The position numbers and the translations under genes were made by a program. A DNA stretch of 64,000 nt from Pyrenopolyporus hunteri (taxonomy: Eukaryota; Ascomycota; Sordariomycetes; Xylariales; Hypoxylaceae): contig CADCXC010000004.1 of assembly GCA_902806595.1 (NCBI GenBank), positions 2,542,001 to 2,606,000 on the forward strand, in the 5' to 3' direction. The notes under the pieces are model-generated. The model saw only the letters and a list, made by a program, of their open reading frames with translations. It was not told the origin of the DNA and ran no database searches. Positions 34,120 through 45,616 of the stretch are shown here, in pieces (within the stretch, counting starts at the first letter, position 1; each line of letters begins with the position of its first letter).

Positions 34120-34865
34120 ATGTCTGGGCCTTCTGTTATCGAGACAACGCTGGCTTCTATAGATGCCAGCTCTCATGTTTATCAAGTCCTTCACGATTTG
34201 CATACGCAAGCTCTCTCCGAACCCCCCTTTTTAGGCGGGAGTGGGCCGACTTCCGAAGCCATAGACAAGTTCGTAGCCCTAGATCCTGACAAGTGCGCAT
34301 TGGTGTATCTCCTCCTTAGATCAATCGACGCTCGCTTCGTCGTCGAAGCAGGCACGTCCTTTGGCCTCAGCACTATATATCTTGCCCTGGCCGTGGGGCA
34401 GAACGCCCGACTGCGGGGCTCGGATGGGAAAGTCATCGCGACAGAAAATGAGCCTACTAAGGCTGCGAAGGCCCGGGAGCATTGGAAAGCCGCCGGGGAT
34501 GAGGTCGAGAAATGGATTGAGCTAAGAGAGGGTGACCTACGGGAGACGCTGAAAACAGACTTGCCTGACCAAATTGATTTTTTATTGCTTGATAGTGGGT
34601 TTTTCTCATTAATTTTCTCACTCCGGGCCCGGCGAGCTAACATGACCAAGTTTGGACCCCCTTGGCTCTCCCGACTCTGGTTCTCGTGCATCCACGCTTG
34701 AGAATCGGCGCGATGGTTGTTGCCGACAACAACATCGCCGCCGCAGAGAGTTATAAAGATCTAATGAATCACTTGGAAGACCCCGCCAACGGGTTCAAGA
34801 AGACGACGGCCCCTTATTCCGGAGGCCTTCTCATCGCAGTGTACCTCGGAAAGAGAACTTCATAG
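34120..34865 (+). CDS. SAM-dependent O-methyltransferase (class I, COMT/CCoAOMT-like family)
   Basis: Exons 34120-34594 and 34651-34865 join in phase 1 to give 229 aa. The N-terminus is helical; SAM-binding motif I is FVVEAGTSFGLSTIYLAL (about 72-89), followed by VIATENEPTKAAKAREHW, with the acidic residue that binds the ribose. After splicing, the family's metal/SAM-binding strand reads DFLLLDIWTPLALPTLVLV, and the next segment IGAMVVADNN supplies further metal-site residues (Asp-Asn). The 56-nt intron uses GTGGGT as donor and AAG as acceptor, with CTAAC just upstream; without splicing the frame fails and the core strand is lost. The substrate is unknown: the family includes bacterial-type catechol and CoA-ester methyltransferases and proteins linked to secondary metabolism, but there is no cluster here. 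Confidence 0.82.
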
Positions 34866-35341
34866 ACCCGTTGAGCCTATTCCCGCGTATCTCTGGCCAT
34901 TCTTTAGTCATGAATAGAAAGGATTGATTACCTGACGATAGGCCAGGATATCTGTATCTACGTTGGCTAGACCGATTATTTCCTTCTGGTTACCGTCCTT
35001 CCGCATTTCAATGGTGCCAAGATTGCGCATACTTCTAAGATATCATTTTCAATATGAATCATGTAGTAAATTTTTTATCTAATTCATGAAGCCGTGACCC
35101 TATCTTATTGCGTTACTTAATATCCAAATCCATAAATATCCATATAACTTCGTTATAATCCAAATCGTCACCGCCCTTTTATGTCCGTAGCTCCGGTCAA
35201 GGATGAGGTTAAGAGTGAGATCATCCAAAAAGAGAACAACGTGAAGCCCCAGAACTCCCAACTATCCGTTAAGCCCCCCAAGATAAGAAAAAGACTTATT
35301 TATTTCCGTGTTCGCTCTAACTATTCTAACGGACTCACATT
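34866..35341. other. Intergenic stretch between convergent genes
   Basis: Space between the O-methyltransferase (+) and LtrA-family (-) 3' ends. AT-rich, no gene seen. Confidence 0.5.
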
Positions 35342-37887
35342 CTACCTATAGTAGCCCTGACCCCCTTGTTCGTGTCGGTATGCCTGGCCATGAGCGCCAA
35401 TCTCGTGGCTTCTTCTTTCGTCACTACGCCTCTGTCTTCGTGCTTGTCTCGCCCTTCGTTCATCGGATGGGGCCGGAAGAGGGGATATCGTATTGTATTC
35501 GCCTGATGAGGACCCAGCAGGCATATCTTCAAAGTCCGTGACATGATCGTTCTTCTTTGGCATGGTGGCTGGGATATGGTTGTTCCTGGGACCCCGCGGC
35601 ACTCTATTTGCCTTATGCGACGCTTTCCCGAATCTTCCCATCCAGAATCCAGACGGATGTGGCAAGTGCGTCAGGACGAGGACGACAAAGTAGCTGATCG
35701 TGATTGTAGGTAACATCCAGGAACTTCCATAGAAGGCTGTACGTCTATCTCCCTTAAGCACCGCGTCCTGGTTGGCGACTACGATGGTAAGAAGCGCCAA
35801 GACGATGGAGATCGAAATGCAGATCGCAGTCCGGAAGATGTTGAACGGTGACCATCCCTTTCGCTTGGAGATGACGTGCATAATAGTCAAGAAAAGCAAG
35901 ACGATACCAGCGCATGCGAAGGCATATATATACTGTCCGTCACGTTAACAATTGCGAACCGGATTGGGTTTACGAAGACAGTGAAGTGGTTGAAGCATAT
36001 CGCAACTTACCACTAGAATAAACCTTTTAGCAATCGCCGTCGCTGCTTCAGACTGCCAGTACTCAGGCCTCTCGGCACTCGTCTCTTCCTCAGGAGGTTC
36101 AATCTCAAAAGCGGTATAAACAGCATTAAGCATCGTATTCATCAGTTCCACGAGATCGTTCTGATACTGCGTCTGGGTCGAATTGTCTGGGGAAGTATCG
36201 TTCCAGAATGAATTTGGGAGGCTAGCGATATTCTCCAAGCTCTCGTTCACAGAATCTAACGTGTCAATGATATCGGCGGGCGGGTATTTCTCTAGGAAAG
36301 GTTCGACAACCCCCGCGAGCTTCTCAGAAACCTCTTCAGAAGTCATATTCGTGAAACTATATTGAAGAGTAACCACTTTTTCGAGGGCTGCATCGGCGGT
36401 TTCGAGGATTCGGGCCCAAACAATGAACTGATTGGCGCCTTCGACAAGAAGTGTGAGGGCCATATGAAAAGGCAGATGCACTGCTGTCCTATTAAGTTAT
36501 ACCCGTTAGAGCCCATCGGATATACATGTGTAATAGAATTGTCAAGCACTTACCACATCACCTGATGCCGTCTAGACATAGAATGCTCATCATGCATCCA
36601 GTCGAAGTAAAGCTGAAAAATAATGTATATCAATGCCGTACCAGCTGCAACGAGGCCGATGAGAGTTGGACCTTAGAATGTTAGCTATGGCGAAGGTAAG
36701 TAAAAGCAATGAGACGTACTCCACACTGAATAGGAGGCATCCTTTAAGTACGTGTCTTTCACTAGGAGGCTGATACTCTTCGCCAAAATTATACAGCCTG
36801 TCGCATCAGTTAGCTTCATTTCCACCCCCCAGATAGGAAAACGTACCTTCTCCTAGAATAACTAGGGTAAGGAGATTCAAACGCTCGCCCAGGTGTGTAC
36901 CGAGGAAAGTCAGGACGTGAGATAACTGCGAGATGCGCAGATGAAGAGCCATCTCGATGACCCCACCAATATACCAGACAAGGAATACCCGACTGGTTTT
37001 TCCAAGGTTATACCTGAAGGAGACACCAAAGTATATCGCAGCAGCACAGAAGTGGAGGACAGCGGTGATGAACATCGGTCGTTTGCCGTGGGCGTAATTG
37101 CGAATCTGGAACGTGACCATGCCGTATTGTAAAGCGAGAACGAAACGAGAGACGGCCAAGAACAAGGACATGGCCCTGAAGACCGACACAATCTGGTCGT
37201 TTGGATCGAAGGCGGCACCGATCTCAGCGAAACCTATCATAACTCCTAAGTGGACAGCCTTGCAGCAGCGTTCCCACACACTGTCGGCCGTAAACCGCAC
37301 GTCGTAAAGACTGGTTAACAGCCATGTCGTCCATAACAGTCTAGACTTTATGTGAGAGAGCGTTCTAGAGAGTTCAGCCGGTAGGGTTACTTACACGATG
37401 TACCCGATAAAGGAGTAGAATTTCGACAAGTCGGAGATGTCATGTTTCTGCGATATCAGTTAAACACCGATACGTTGCATGATGGTTCATGGGGACACTT
37501 ACGCTGGTGAAGACGCTCAAGTTGGCCACGAACCACAAATCGTAGAATAGCTAGATGGGGGGGTCAGTCATGAGAAAGCAAGGAAGCATTGGCCCAAACG
37601 AACCTCAAAATTGGTGGCGGAATGAGTCTAAAATATGTTAGTCCGTCTCAGATAGGCGAAGGCTGGTGTCTAGACAGATTCAAGAAGGACTCACTCACCT
37701 TGAGGAACTTGGGAGTATGGCGTCTTCCCTTTTCCGAACTAGAACCCTCCGCGCTACCGTGAGAATGGTGCGAATGGTGCTGATGCCGCGTGGGAATAAC
37801 GCGAGCCCCGGCCTCTTCGGATTCGACGACGCGGGAGCCCACCCATTGCAGCCGTTGGCCGGCGTAGTCGAGATCGCGGTGGGACAT
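35342..37887 (-). CDS. Low-temperature-requirement A (LtrA) family multi-pass membrane protein
   Basis: Nine exons on the minus strand: 37887-37699, 37627-37604, 37550-37503, 37447-37395, 37340-36847, 36797-36720, 36671-36554, 36488-36011 and 35932-35342; phases agree at every junction (690 aa). The family motif ATNFELFYDLWFVANLSVF is assembled from exons 2 and 3; more LtrA features are VIEMALHLRISQLSHVL, NLLTLVILGEG (exon 5) and HLPFHMALTLLVEGANQF (exon 8). About ten membrane segments are expected, a His-rich cytosolic N-tail comes first, and a charged Arg/Gly-rich tail last. Exon 8 encodes an acidic, soluble-looking insert of about 120 residues with several N-glycosylation sequons. Biochemical function of fungal LtrA proteins is unknown. 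One intron (36672-36719) ends in AAG. An in-frame ATG at 38022 would add 45 residues; the ATG at 37887 is preferred. Confidence 0.82.
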
Positions 37888-38821
37888 TTCGCAACGACGG
37901 ACGTCTCTCAGGATTGCTTGTCCGCTCGACGACGATCGTAGAAGATGGGATTCCTGCGGCGAGCAAAAGCCAAGCCATGGCTCACCGCGAATTATATGGG
38001 AACCGTAGCAACCCCCAGCCATGCCGTGCTGGTACCCGACCTATGGGGCGGTGTTCCGTGCCCCATCCGAGGCGAGTATCCAATTTTTGGGTCCATATCC
38101 GTTGTGGGTAATCATGCTGCTGAGTTGTCGACCTTATTGTTCAGTGAAGACCAGGAGCCTTATGAAAATTTCTTCATACGGCTCGTCGGGGCCCTTGCAT
38201 ACCTGGGCTCTGCATATGCAGTTCTACCCTGTCGTAAGCCAACAGCCGTTACGCTAACACGAAGCAGGTGTAGCGATATCAACACCGCCTGTATAGATAG
38301 GGCTGATAGTTGGGCTGGGCAGAGCTTAGCCTGGGGCCCCATGTCCATGCGATGCCATTCGTGTAGGAATATCACATCCAAGGGCTACACGTCTCCTAGG
38401 TGATCCTAGGTGATTGTTGGCGCCACTGGTTGGCCAATTCTGACGTCGGCTCGGCCTATCAGCTCGAACTTGCTTATTTGATCTACACGTACGTACGTTG
38501 TGATTGTTTGGGCAGTACCAGTAATTGGGTATTAAGAAAAAGGAAAATTGTCGCCTATTATTATGAGCCACTACTCGATCCCGTGAAATTGTACAACGTC
38601 GATTGCTAGTGCAAGCCTCATTGCGTCGTAAGCCTCCTCAGGCCTCCAGGACCGTCTAATGAATCGGGCTACCTACTGGCTTAACATTACAGAAGCACGG
38701 CATCCCTACACCATATGGTTAATTCCGGCTCGCTGCTAGAGACGTCAAGGCTCGGTGTGTTTACAATTAACCATGTAGGTGGGTATTCTACATCGCCATA
38801 TCTGTGAAACTACCGTAGCGG
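37888..38821. other. Intergenic stretch, no gene supported
   Basis: Upstream of the LtrA-family gene, so it includes its promoter. Open frames on the plus strand here (for example 37945-38403) have no domain and overlap the LtrA 5' region. Confidence 0.5.
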
Positions 38822-39505
38822 CAAATTATAAAAATGAAAAACGATTATATACCTAAAAAACATTAGCTATAAAAAAACGTTATTTTTTAAGAAATCATTT
38901 CTTATTATTTTACGCGTTTTTTATTTTTATTTTTAATATTATAACGCGTAAATATTATATAATAATATAATATATAAAAAAATTATTTTTTAATTTTACG
39001 TTCGATTTTTTTTTTTTTTATAATATTTTTAAATTTTTTTTTTATATTTTTTTTTATATCTTTTCCTTTTAAATTTCCTTCTAAGTTTAAGTTTTTAAAT
39101 CTTTAGATTTTTAAATTTTTAAATTTATAAATTTTTTTTTAAGTTTTTTTTTAAGTTTTTTTTTAAGTTTTTTTTTAAATCTAAATTTTTAAATTTTTAA
39201 ATTTTTAAATTTTTAAATTTTTAAATTTTTAAATTTTTAAATTTTTAAATTTTTATTTAAGTTTTCTTCTAAATTTTTAAATTTTTATAAAATAAAATAT
39301 TTTAAATAAATATTTAAATATTTAAATAAATATTTAAATATTTAAATAATTATATAATCGTTCCGTAACCGTAATAACGTAAAAAAAAAAAAAAAAAAAA
39401 TTAAAAAATTATTTCCATTTTATATAAGAAATCGTTACCGTAGGAAAAACGATTACCGTCCAACTAAATTTATATTATTAAGAAATCGTTTTTAAATATA
39501 CAACC
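38822..39505. repeat. AT-rich island with two successive simple tandem repeats
   Basis: A 0.7-kb AT-rich block. Around 39128-39178 a 12-bp unit (AAG followed by nine T) is repeated about four times; from about 39184 to 39256 an 8-bp unit AAATTTTT is repeated about nine times; a run of about 20 A is at 39381-39400. Isolated CpGs remain as in the RIP-degraded elements, but I could not find convincing terminal repeats, so a transposon origin is possible and unproved. Confidence 0.7.
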
Positions 39506-39849
39506 GTTATCTACACTCACTGGTTGCCGCTGTGGTATATATGTAGATTTAGGTACCCATGTCGAACCAGATCGGCCATCTTGTTTGTCTCTCCAGCACG
39601 GGCTAACCGCCCCCAAAGAACGCCCCCCATTATCGCCTGTGCTCCCCCAGACGTAAATAAAACGCCTCTAACACCCTCCCAACGGTCATCTTACCACCCA
39701 TTGGTTCCTCCAAGCTCGAATTCGAAAGCCGGCCACCCAGCGCCGAAATGGTCCTACACAAAAGGATCAAGCATCGCCGAATATCATCGGGCATACCGAA
39801 CGCCGCTCGCTGAACTGGTGAATTAATTTCCGCGACTTCGTTTCTCGAT

Positions 39850-40047
39850 TTAATCATAAGCCGGGCAGTCCGGATCATCGCAAAACGTGTCCTTGACAAA
39901 GATCGGCAGGGCTACTTCGAGCTTCGCGCAGGGCTTCTGTCGTTTCCTGCCTTTTTCGCACTTCTCGATTTCGAACTTCCATTCTCCCGTGTTCTCGTCG
40001 ACGTATCGGCACCCACACATGTAGAAAAGGTCCCGACTCTTGCACAT
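39850..40047 (-). CDS. Small Cys-rich hypothetical protein
   Basis: Single exon, 65 aa, with ATG at 40047. It has seven cysteines: one at position 2, CGC at 11-13, then EKCEKGRKRQKPC and finally FCDDPDCPAYD. The arrangement (an early C-G-C after aromatic residues, a basic Lys/Arg loop, and a C-terminal CxxxxC) resembles short fungal proteins that may bind zinc. There is no signal peptide, so it is not an obvious secreted effector. Its role is unknown and it stands alone. Confidence 0.55.
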   Translation of the reverse strand: MCKSRDLFYMCGCRYVDENTGEWKFEIEKCEKGRKRQKPCAKLEVALPIFVKDTFCDDPDCPAYD

Positions 40048-41432
40048 GTTGATTGATTACGACTTATTCAAGCTGTGACGGCGGTTCTGCTTCGATTTCC
40101 GACTTCGACTTCTTCGAATGGGAATTTGCATTGATTGATCTTTGGGCTCTTCCTTGGGAAGTTCGAGACTTGGATTATGTATTGGAAAAGAAAGGGATAA
40201 GCCCTTTGCTGGCGTGTGTGACCTTAACGTTTGCACAAAGAATCATCTGGCTTTGTGCCATCGTGGAATAGGTAGCGCTTCGTCATATAAAGCCACGTAC
40301 TTGCAAGACTAATGAAGCATAAAGCCAATTCTATAGCGACCTGATAAGAGTAGAAACCTTATGCTTCCTACTTCGGTTCAGGTCTTCCCGACCTACCTAT
40401 GTAGGTACCCAAAGTATCTAGGCGGCAATTTTTCGTATAATGATATGCCAATTGACGACGTTTCCACTTGAAGTTATTGGAGTCATTTGACTCATTTGAG
40501 TCAGCGAGGCCACAGGTGGTTCATGTTTGCCGATCGTGCGAATGATTTACAAGCCAGATAACCCACGTTTGTCGGGACGTCCGCAGCATTTGTACAGCAT
40601 TACGAATTCGAAAGAGTAGCCTTTATCATCAACGATGTGCTGAAAGTTCATGATTGCCATCCATAGAGAAAGCTTAACGTCAGCGAAAGTCCGGGAGATA
40701 CTTAAGGACGTAGATAAGTATTTACCCCTATTTACGTAGGACAGGTTCCTATCTTATATCCCCTTTGCACGCCGATCCTAGCACAATTATATGGACGAGA
40801 TAACCGGGAGCATCATATGGGGGCTTTAGAAAAAAGCCCAAGTGCTACTTTTGAGACTTACTTAGAACCAATAATCAATCAATTTCCATTTTCAATGTTC
40901 GGGCGGCTACGTCAGGCCTTGTCGGCTCCTTCGTGAAAGGTTGGCTTTCACCGTCCCATCGCCGATCCTGACGTCAAAAAGAAGCTCCAAGGGGGCAAGC
41001 CACGAGTCTCGTCTCAAAAGATAGATCTCAATAATTCTACTCGATGTCCTAACCTGCATGCGCACAACTTATGTGTAAGGTCATTTTCTTTATCCCTTGG
41101 ATATAGGATCTATACTCTCGTTGGTGGATGTATTAAATGGTCCATCCCCCCACCCGAACCAGCCCGCTTCTTAGGCAAAGAGGCGTTAAAAGGGAGCAGA
41201 GCGTCGGGCTCGCATGGCTATCTGCGGGTCGCCGTGTATGGAAGCATGTATGTAGCAGGACGTATACTATAGAGCAACATAGATAAAAAGAAAATAGTCG
41301 TAATATGTTGTATTATATGAATTATCTCATATCAAAATTTTCAAATGATGCGAATAATACATCCCCCACAATATGGCCAACTTCCTTTGGATATAACCGT
41401 CCCCTACCTGGTAGCTAGTGCGAATCTGTTAA
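40048..41432. other. Intergenic stretch, no gene supported
   Basis: 1.4 kb without a convincing gene. Short GTCATTTGACTCATTTGAGTC-like direct and inverted copies of TGACTCA/TGAGTCA-type sites occur near 40480-40503; these resemble bZIP (AP-1/GCN4-type) binding sites, but I cannot show function. Confidence 0.4.
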
Positions 41433-43010
41433 TTATAGGAGAAGACTCCCCAGAAGAAGCGACCCGACCAAGGCGCTGAGACCTACACTTGTTCTCGATC
41501 CTATGCTACCCGGAGTATCTCCCTGGTTATCTCCCTGATTACCCCCCTGGCTATCTTGTCCCTGGGGACTTCCGCCGCTAGGGCTGTTCGCGTCGGCCCC
41601 CGAGGGCAGAACGCTCACCAGAGCACTCAGCACATTCAACTGTTCGGCAGCGCCCGTCATACCGTCGAATCGGCCAGTGCTCCAGTGGAAGCCGCACATG
41701 CGGCTGTTGTCACCGCTCGTGCACTGGGCAGCGGCCGCCTTAGCGCTCGATTTCAAAACGGGCATGATCTTGTCGGCCGTGTGCGGCGCAACCTCCGCTG
41801 CTGACCTGAGCGCCTTATGTAGTTGGCCCTTGAAGAAAACTGTGTCGCTATTACATTGGTAGGACGACTCACACGAGGGTTCGACGGCGACTCCTTCGGA
41901 GAAAAAAGAATCAAGGGTCTGGTCGAGAAGGTCGTCGAGAAGCGTCTTCCAAGTATCTTCATTTGTCTACATATACGTCAGTATCTAACGGGACATCGTT
42001 CGTTGGTTTCTATGCATGGGGCTGTAGGGAATGGGCCTTGTTGGAGTTCTTAATGTTCAAGGAAAGCTTACGTGGTTAAACATAAACGCAGAGCCTTGTA
42101 TGAGGAAAGCATAGGTGTGTGAAGTTTGGAGTTTAACGACGTCCTGGCAATCGTCTGCGTAAAACCCGTCATAAATTTCGGGGCCATCCGCCACGAGGCC
42201 GTTCTGCGTAAGGTAAAGATAGCTATCCATGGCTGCATTCGAGTATGATTCATTATTTGTCAAGTGCCCCAGCCGAGCAGCAAGATTCAGGAACAAAATA
42301 TTTCCAAAAGCTGGCACGGAGTTAGTAACATCAAAAGCAGAGTTGGAGGATGTCAATGTCACGAACAGCTTGTATAATTGTACCCACTGTTAAAAGGGAC
42401 AATCTGCCATCTCAGGCCTCCTTTGCAGTCACCCTCAATTCGTCGTCCCTCCAAGACCATATCGTCAAAGACGTTCTGGGCGATTTCTATCCATTTTGGA
42501 TTATCTCCTCCCAGTTCTTGGAACCCCGTCTCAGTGGCAGTAACGGCGGAGAGAGCCCACATGAGTTGGTCATCGTTGGCCGCCGATGCGGACCAGTTTC
42601 TGGGAAGAAAGTCAAACTCTTCGCCAACTTGCCACCCCATCCCCCGTGAGATTATCTCGTCGTACTTCGAATCTCCGGTGCGGCTTCTGTAGTCTAATAA
42701 ACCATCCCATAGAGCGGCACCCGTCCACCAGTAATACCCATCGTCGCTGTCTCCTTCAACGGGCGGCAAGATACCGGGGACCTCTGTTGGTTCATCGCCA
42801 TGGTAGTAACTGAGAAGATCCTCCGCTACGAGGGCCGCTGCCGCTTTAACGGAGGCTGATGGTTCAGGTCAGCCGGGAAACTTCCAGGTTATATTTATTA
42901 TCTCCTGAGAAGCACTAACCTGGATCTTCGATGTCCACGGTCAAACCCGCAAGCGCGCCGCGAGCAGCCAACAGGAGCCGGGCCAGTGGGGCCAACGCGA
43001 TTCTCGCCAT
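41433..43010 (-). CDS. GPI-anchored GH76 protein (Dfg5/Dcw1-type alpha-1,6-mannanase/transglycosidase)
   Basis: Four exons on the minus strand, 43010-42920, 42855-42367, 42310-42072 and 41966-41433, in phase, give 450 aa. A signal peptide spans residues 1-21 (LAPLARLLLAARGALA). GH76 landmarks: DDGYYWWTGAALWDGLLDY, then the catalytic Asp-Asp pair in ANDDQLMWALSA, GGLRWQIVPFNSGYNY, and FLNLAARLGHLTNN, the last restored by splicing out a 56-nt intron with a GTTCGT donor. C-terminal residues form a Gly/Gln/Asn/Ser-rich stretch and a final hydrophobic tail (SVGLSALVGSLLLGSLLL) typical of a GPI-anchor signal. Dfg5/Dcw1 enzymes are thought to transfer GPI-mannoproteins onto wall glucan, so this should act at the cell surface in wall assembly. 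Confidence 0.9.
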
Positions 43011-43742
43011 CTTGGGTAGGGCTGAGACTAGAAGCACAGCAAAGTAGGGATTACAAACGAGCGAATGCTAGCAATGGCTAGACTACCTACTTTCAACAAC
43101 GAGATAAATAAAAACGACAATAATAAGAGATAGGGATGCCGCCATTTTTTTCAATTCACTTTGCTACGCCTCACCAGCCTTAACATCCCCCTATATGAAT
43201 CCATAGTCAATCTTAAACGGCCGGGGGTGAGCTAGGCATCCCTTGGCACATGCCTATGCGGATTTCCTACAGACAGGCAGAGACCACTTAGTCGCTTCTC
43301 CAGGGGAAGACGTGGCGCGGCATAACCGCCGGCCTCTTCTGGCCCTCGATCCAGAACCTGTTGGTCTTGGCGTTGGAACGCACCGCAAGCCTCCTATCTA
43401 CATATTACAAACATAAAGCACGCTCTATACACTTTCCCGCATTGCTGATAATGAGACCGGAGCTCGTAGCCTGGTTACCCGAGATATAGAATATAGACTC
43501 CTCTCTACCGCCTAGGCAGGTAATTATCCATCTACCAAACCAGCAGCTGACTAGGTCGTGTGCTAAAGAAATTAATGCCTAGGTACCTTATAGAGATACG
43601 ATACCGAATTTTGGCAAGCCCAGATGACGATATAGGTCACTTAAGGGGTCGGGTAAGACCAGAGTAGAGTATGTGAATCTTATATTGTCCCTGAGGCCAT
43701 CAATAATAAGTACTACATGCTCTCCCGTCTCGGGGACCTAAC
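43011..43742. other. Intergenic stretch, no gene supported
   Basis: Upstream of the GH76 gene and downstream of the PCI-like gene. No other feature recognised apart from a short TACC unit near 43580. Confidence 0.5.
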
Positions 43743-44851
43743 CTACCGAGTCCTAGCCTTCCTGATGACGACCTTTCCGCCGTCTAACTCCCACCCGACA
43801 CCATGGTCTGCCGTGAGACTGGTCCATTTCGAATCCGCGCACGCCTCCAAGAAGCTCAAGTCTACACTCAGGTACGCCCTTCCAAAGCACTTAAGTAAAT
43901 GTTGACGCATGCCCTCCTCGGCGTACTCAAGCAACTTCGCTTTGTGTCCGTCAACCCTCCTTTTGAGCCGGTTGAATTCTATATAATTGTCGTGCGCCAG
44001 GGCATCAAGTACCGCATCGATTTTGGCGTCCCTGAGCCGATACTTGTGACGCACTACAAACGCTTCAGCTAGATTATTCCGCCTACAGGCCGTGTCGAGA
44101 ACAAGATAAGCAACCACCTCGCTCATCTCGACAGACGTCATGCTATGCAATGGTTGTATTCGGCGCAACAGGTGAAGGATAGCGGGATGGTAGGATTCAG
44201 GGTGTTTGACTAAGACGGAAAGCCGGATACAGAAGAGGTACACCTGGATTGCGAAATCGTCGGCACGCTTTGAGGCCACAATACCCTCCCGCAGCTTCCT
44301 GAGCGCCGACAGCACATCAGACAGGCCCTTCGTATTGCTCAGTATAGTTGCGGGCGTTATCGAGGTTCTGTCGGAATCCAGTGGGGACGAGTGCGTGGTA
44401 GGGTTGGTGGCGGGGGTCTCGTTATTGGAGCTTGACGAGAGCTCAAGGGAGGCGAAGCGGCGGAGGAGCTCATCGCGTTCGCCCGCGTCGGAGCAAAACG
44501 TCATATAGCGCTCGACGATCTTGGTATAGTAGCGTTCTTGGGTTTTGAAATCAAGCAACCTAGGCGCGGATTTGTGCCAATGTCAGTACTAACATTCTTG
44601 GTCTCTGCTTCCTGGGAAAACGCAGAGCCACGTGGGATCCGACGGGTTCAATAGGTTTGACAGGTTCAACGGGTTCAACGAGTTCAACGAGTTCAACGGG
44701 TTTCAACGGGTTCGACGGGTTCAATCACCAACCTACTATCTCCCTTAGATGGTAAACCCATCGACTCCAACGGATCCAAATCCACCGGCTTCAGACGACT
44801 CCATGGTGCAGAAGGTGTTCTGCTTCCTCGGGCGCCCCCGCGTCCACGCAT
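43743..44851 (-). CDS. PCI/CSN8-PSMD8-EIF3K-like protein (putative SAC3/GANP family)
   Basis: Two exons, 44851-44733 and 44559-43743, join in phase 2 to give 311 aa. The join makes LPSKGDSRLLDFKTQERYYT, which reads smoothly. The N-terminus is an Arg/Gly-rich tail (MRGRGGARGSRTPS). The C-terminal 200 residues are all helical and end in a winged-helix-like part (YLSVDLSFLEACADSKW then KVVIRK), the pattern of PCI domains found in SAC3/GANP, the COP9 signalosome subunit CSN8, proteasome lid PSMD8 and eIF3k. A role in mRNA export or a lid-type complex is inferred by family only. The 173-nt intron contains a 9-bp minisatellite. The gene is divergent from the amidoligase gene. Confidence 0.7.
44644..44725. 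repeat. 9-bp minisatellite inside an intron of the PCI-like gene
   Basis: Nine tandem copies of GGGTTCAAC-type units with transitions between copies; one copy is 10 bp long (GGGTTTCAAC). It is multiple-of-three for most of its length and would read as Glu-Pro-Val repeats on the minus strand, but the 10-bp copy breaks that frame, and a splice model removes the whole repeat as intron. Confidence 0.85.
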
Positions 44852-45616
44852 TGTCAAGTCATGTCAATCGACGGGCAAGTCAAAGTGGTAGAGTTGAAAG
44901 GGACGCGTCCGGGATGTAGAGGGAGCGGAGGGACATGAGAAGTTCGAAGACGGGGGAGAGCTTTTTTTTTAAGTTTTGGCCTTTTACTATGCTGCTATGG
45001 TACTTCGATATAAGGGCAAGAAAAAGAATTAGCGAGGGGTAAGCGGGGTACTCACGTACCTAGGTACCTAGGTAGGTAAGAGCCACTGTATTGTACAGCA
45101 CTTATCTACCTGCTGGTACCTATAGATAGGTAGTCTAGGTAAGTACCTAGTCACTAAAGTTACCCTGTAAAAGCATCAAACAGTCTCACCTAGGTAGTTA
45201 CAGTACCAAGACGGCTGTTAGCTTAGGCCTAAAACGAGTCCAGGCACATACCTAGGGAGACACCAAGGTCGGTATGTGCTCTACCGAGCATTCCATTAGC
45301 CATATTTGAGCCCTTCTACATACATCTTCTTCATCAAGCACCTTGTTCGATCGTAAGACAATTGAAACAGCAGAAGATGCCAGGCTTACACACAACTTCT
45401 TTGAGAAATCGTACATTGTTTTCCTTTAGAGGGCCTGTAGTCAATTAATTAGAAAACTGCCCGGAGAGAATGATTGTTCAGATTACGTAGCATCTCAAAG
45501 TGCTATTCATATGAAATTGTTTTGGGTGCCAGTATATAATAATTGCAGGTATTCGCTGAGCCGTCATACAAATCTAGGCGCGCAATCTACCCACAAAAAC
45601 CTAGTATTACAAAACA
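44852..45616. promoter_or_regulatory. Divergent upstream region of the PCI-like and amidoligase genes
   Basis: 0.76 kb between two divergent starts. It contains GGTA/TACC palindromic clusters at about 45054-45080 and 45116-45150. The two genes may share regulatory sequence; no specific site is named. Confidence 0.45.
45054..45080. repeat. GGTA/TACC palindromic repeat cluster
   Basis: TACC units turn through CCTAGG into GGTA units, with the same structure as other clusters in the window, here in the divergent promoter of two genes. Confidence 0.85.

Noticed and set aside
37945..38403. A plus-strand 152-codon frame over the LtrA 5' region
   Set aside because: No domain; it overlaps the start of a well-supported minus-strand gene.
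44644..44732. Coding Glu-Pro-Val repeat with a frameshift in the PCI-like gene
   Set aside because: A single GT-AG intron removes the whole repeat and restores a smooth reading frame, so a frameshift is not needed.
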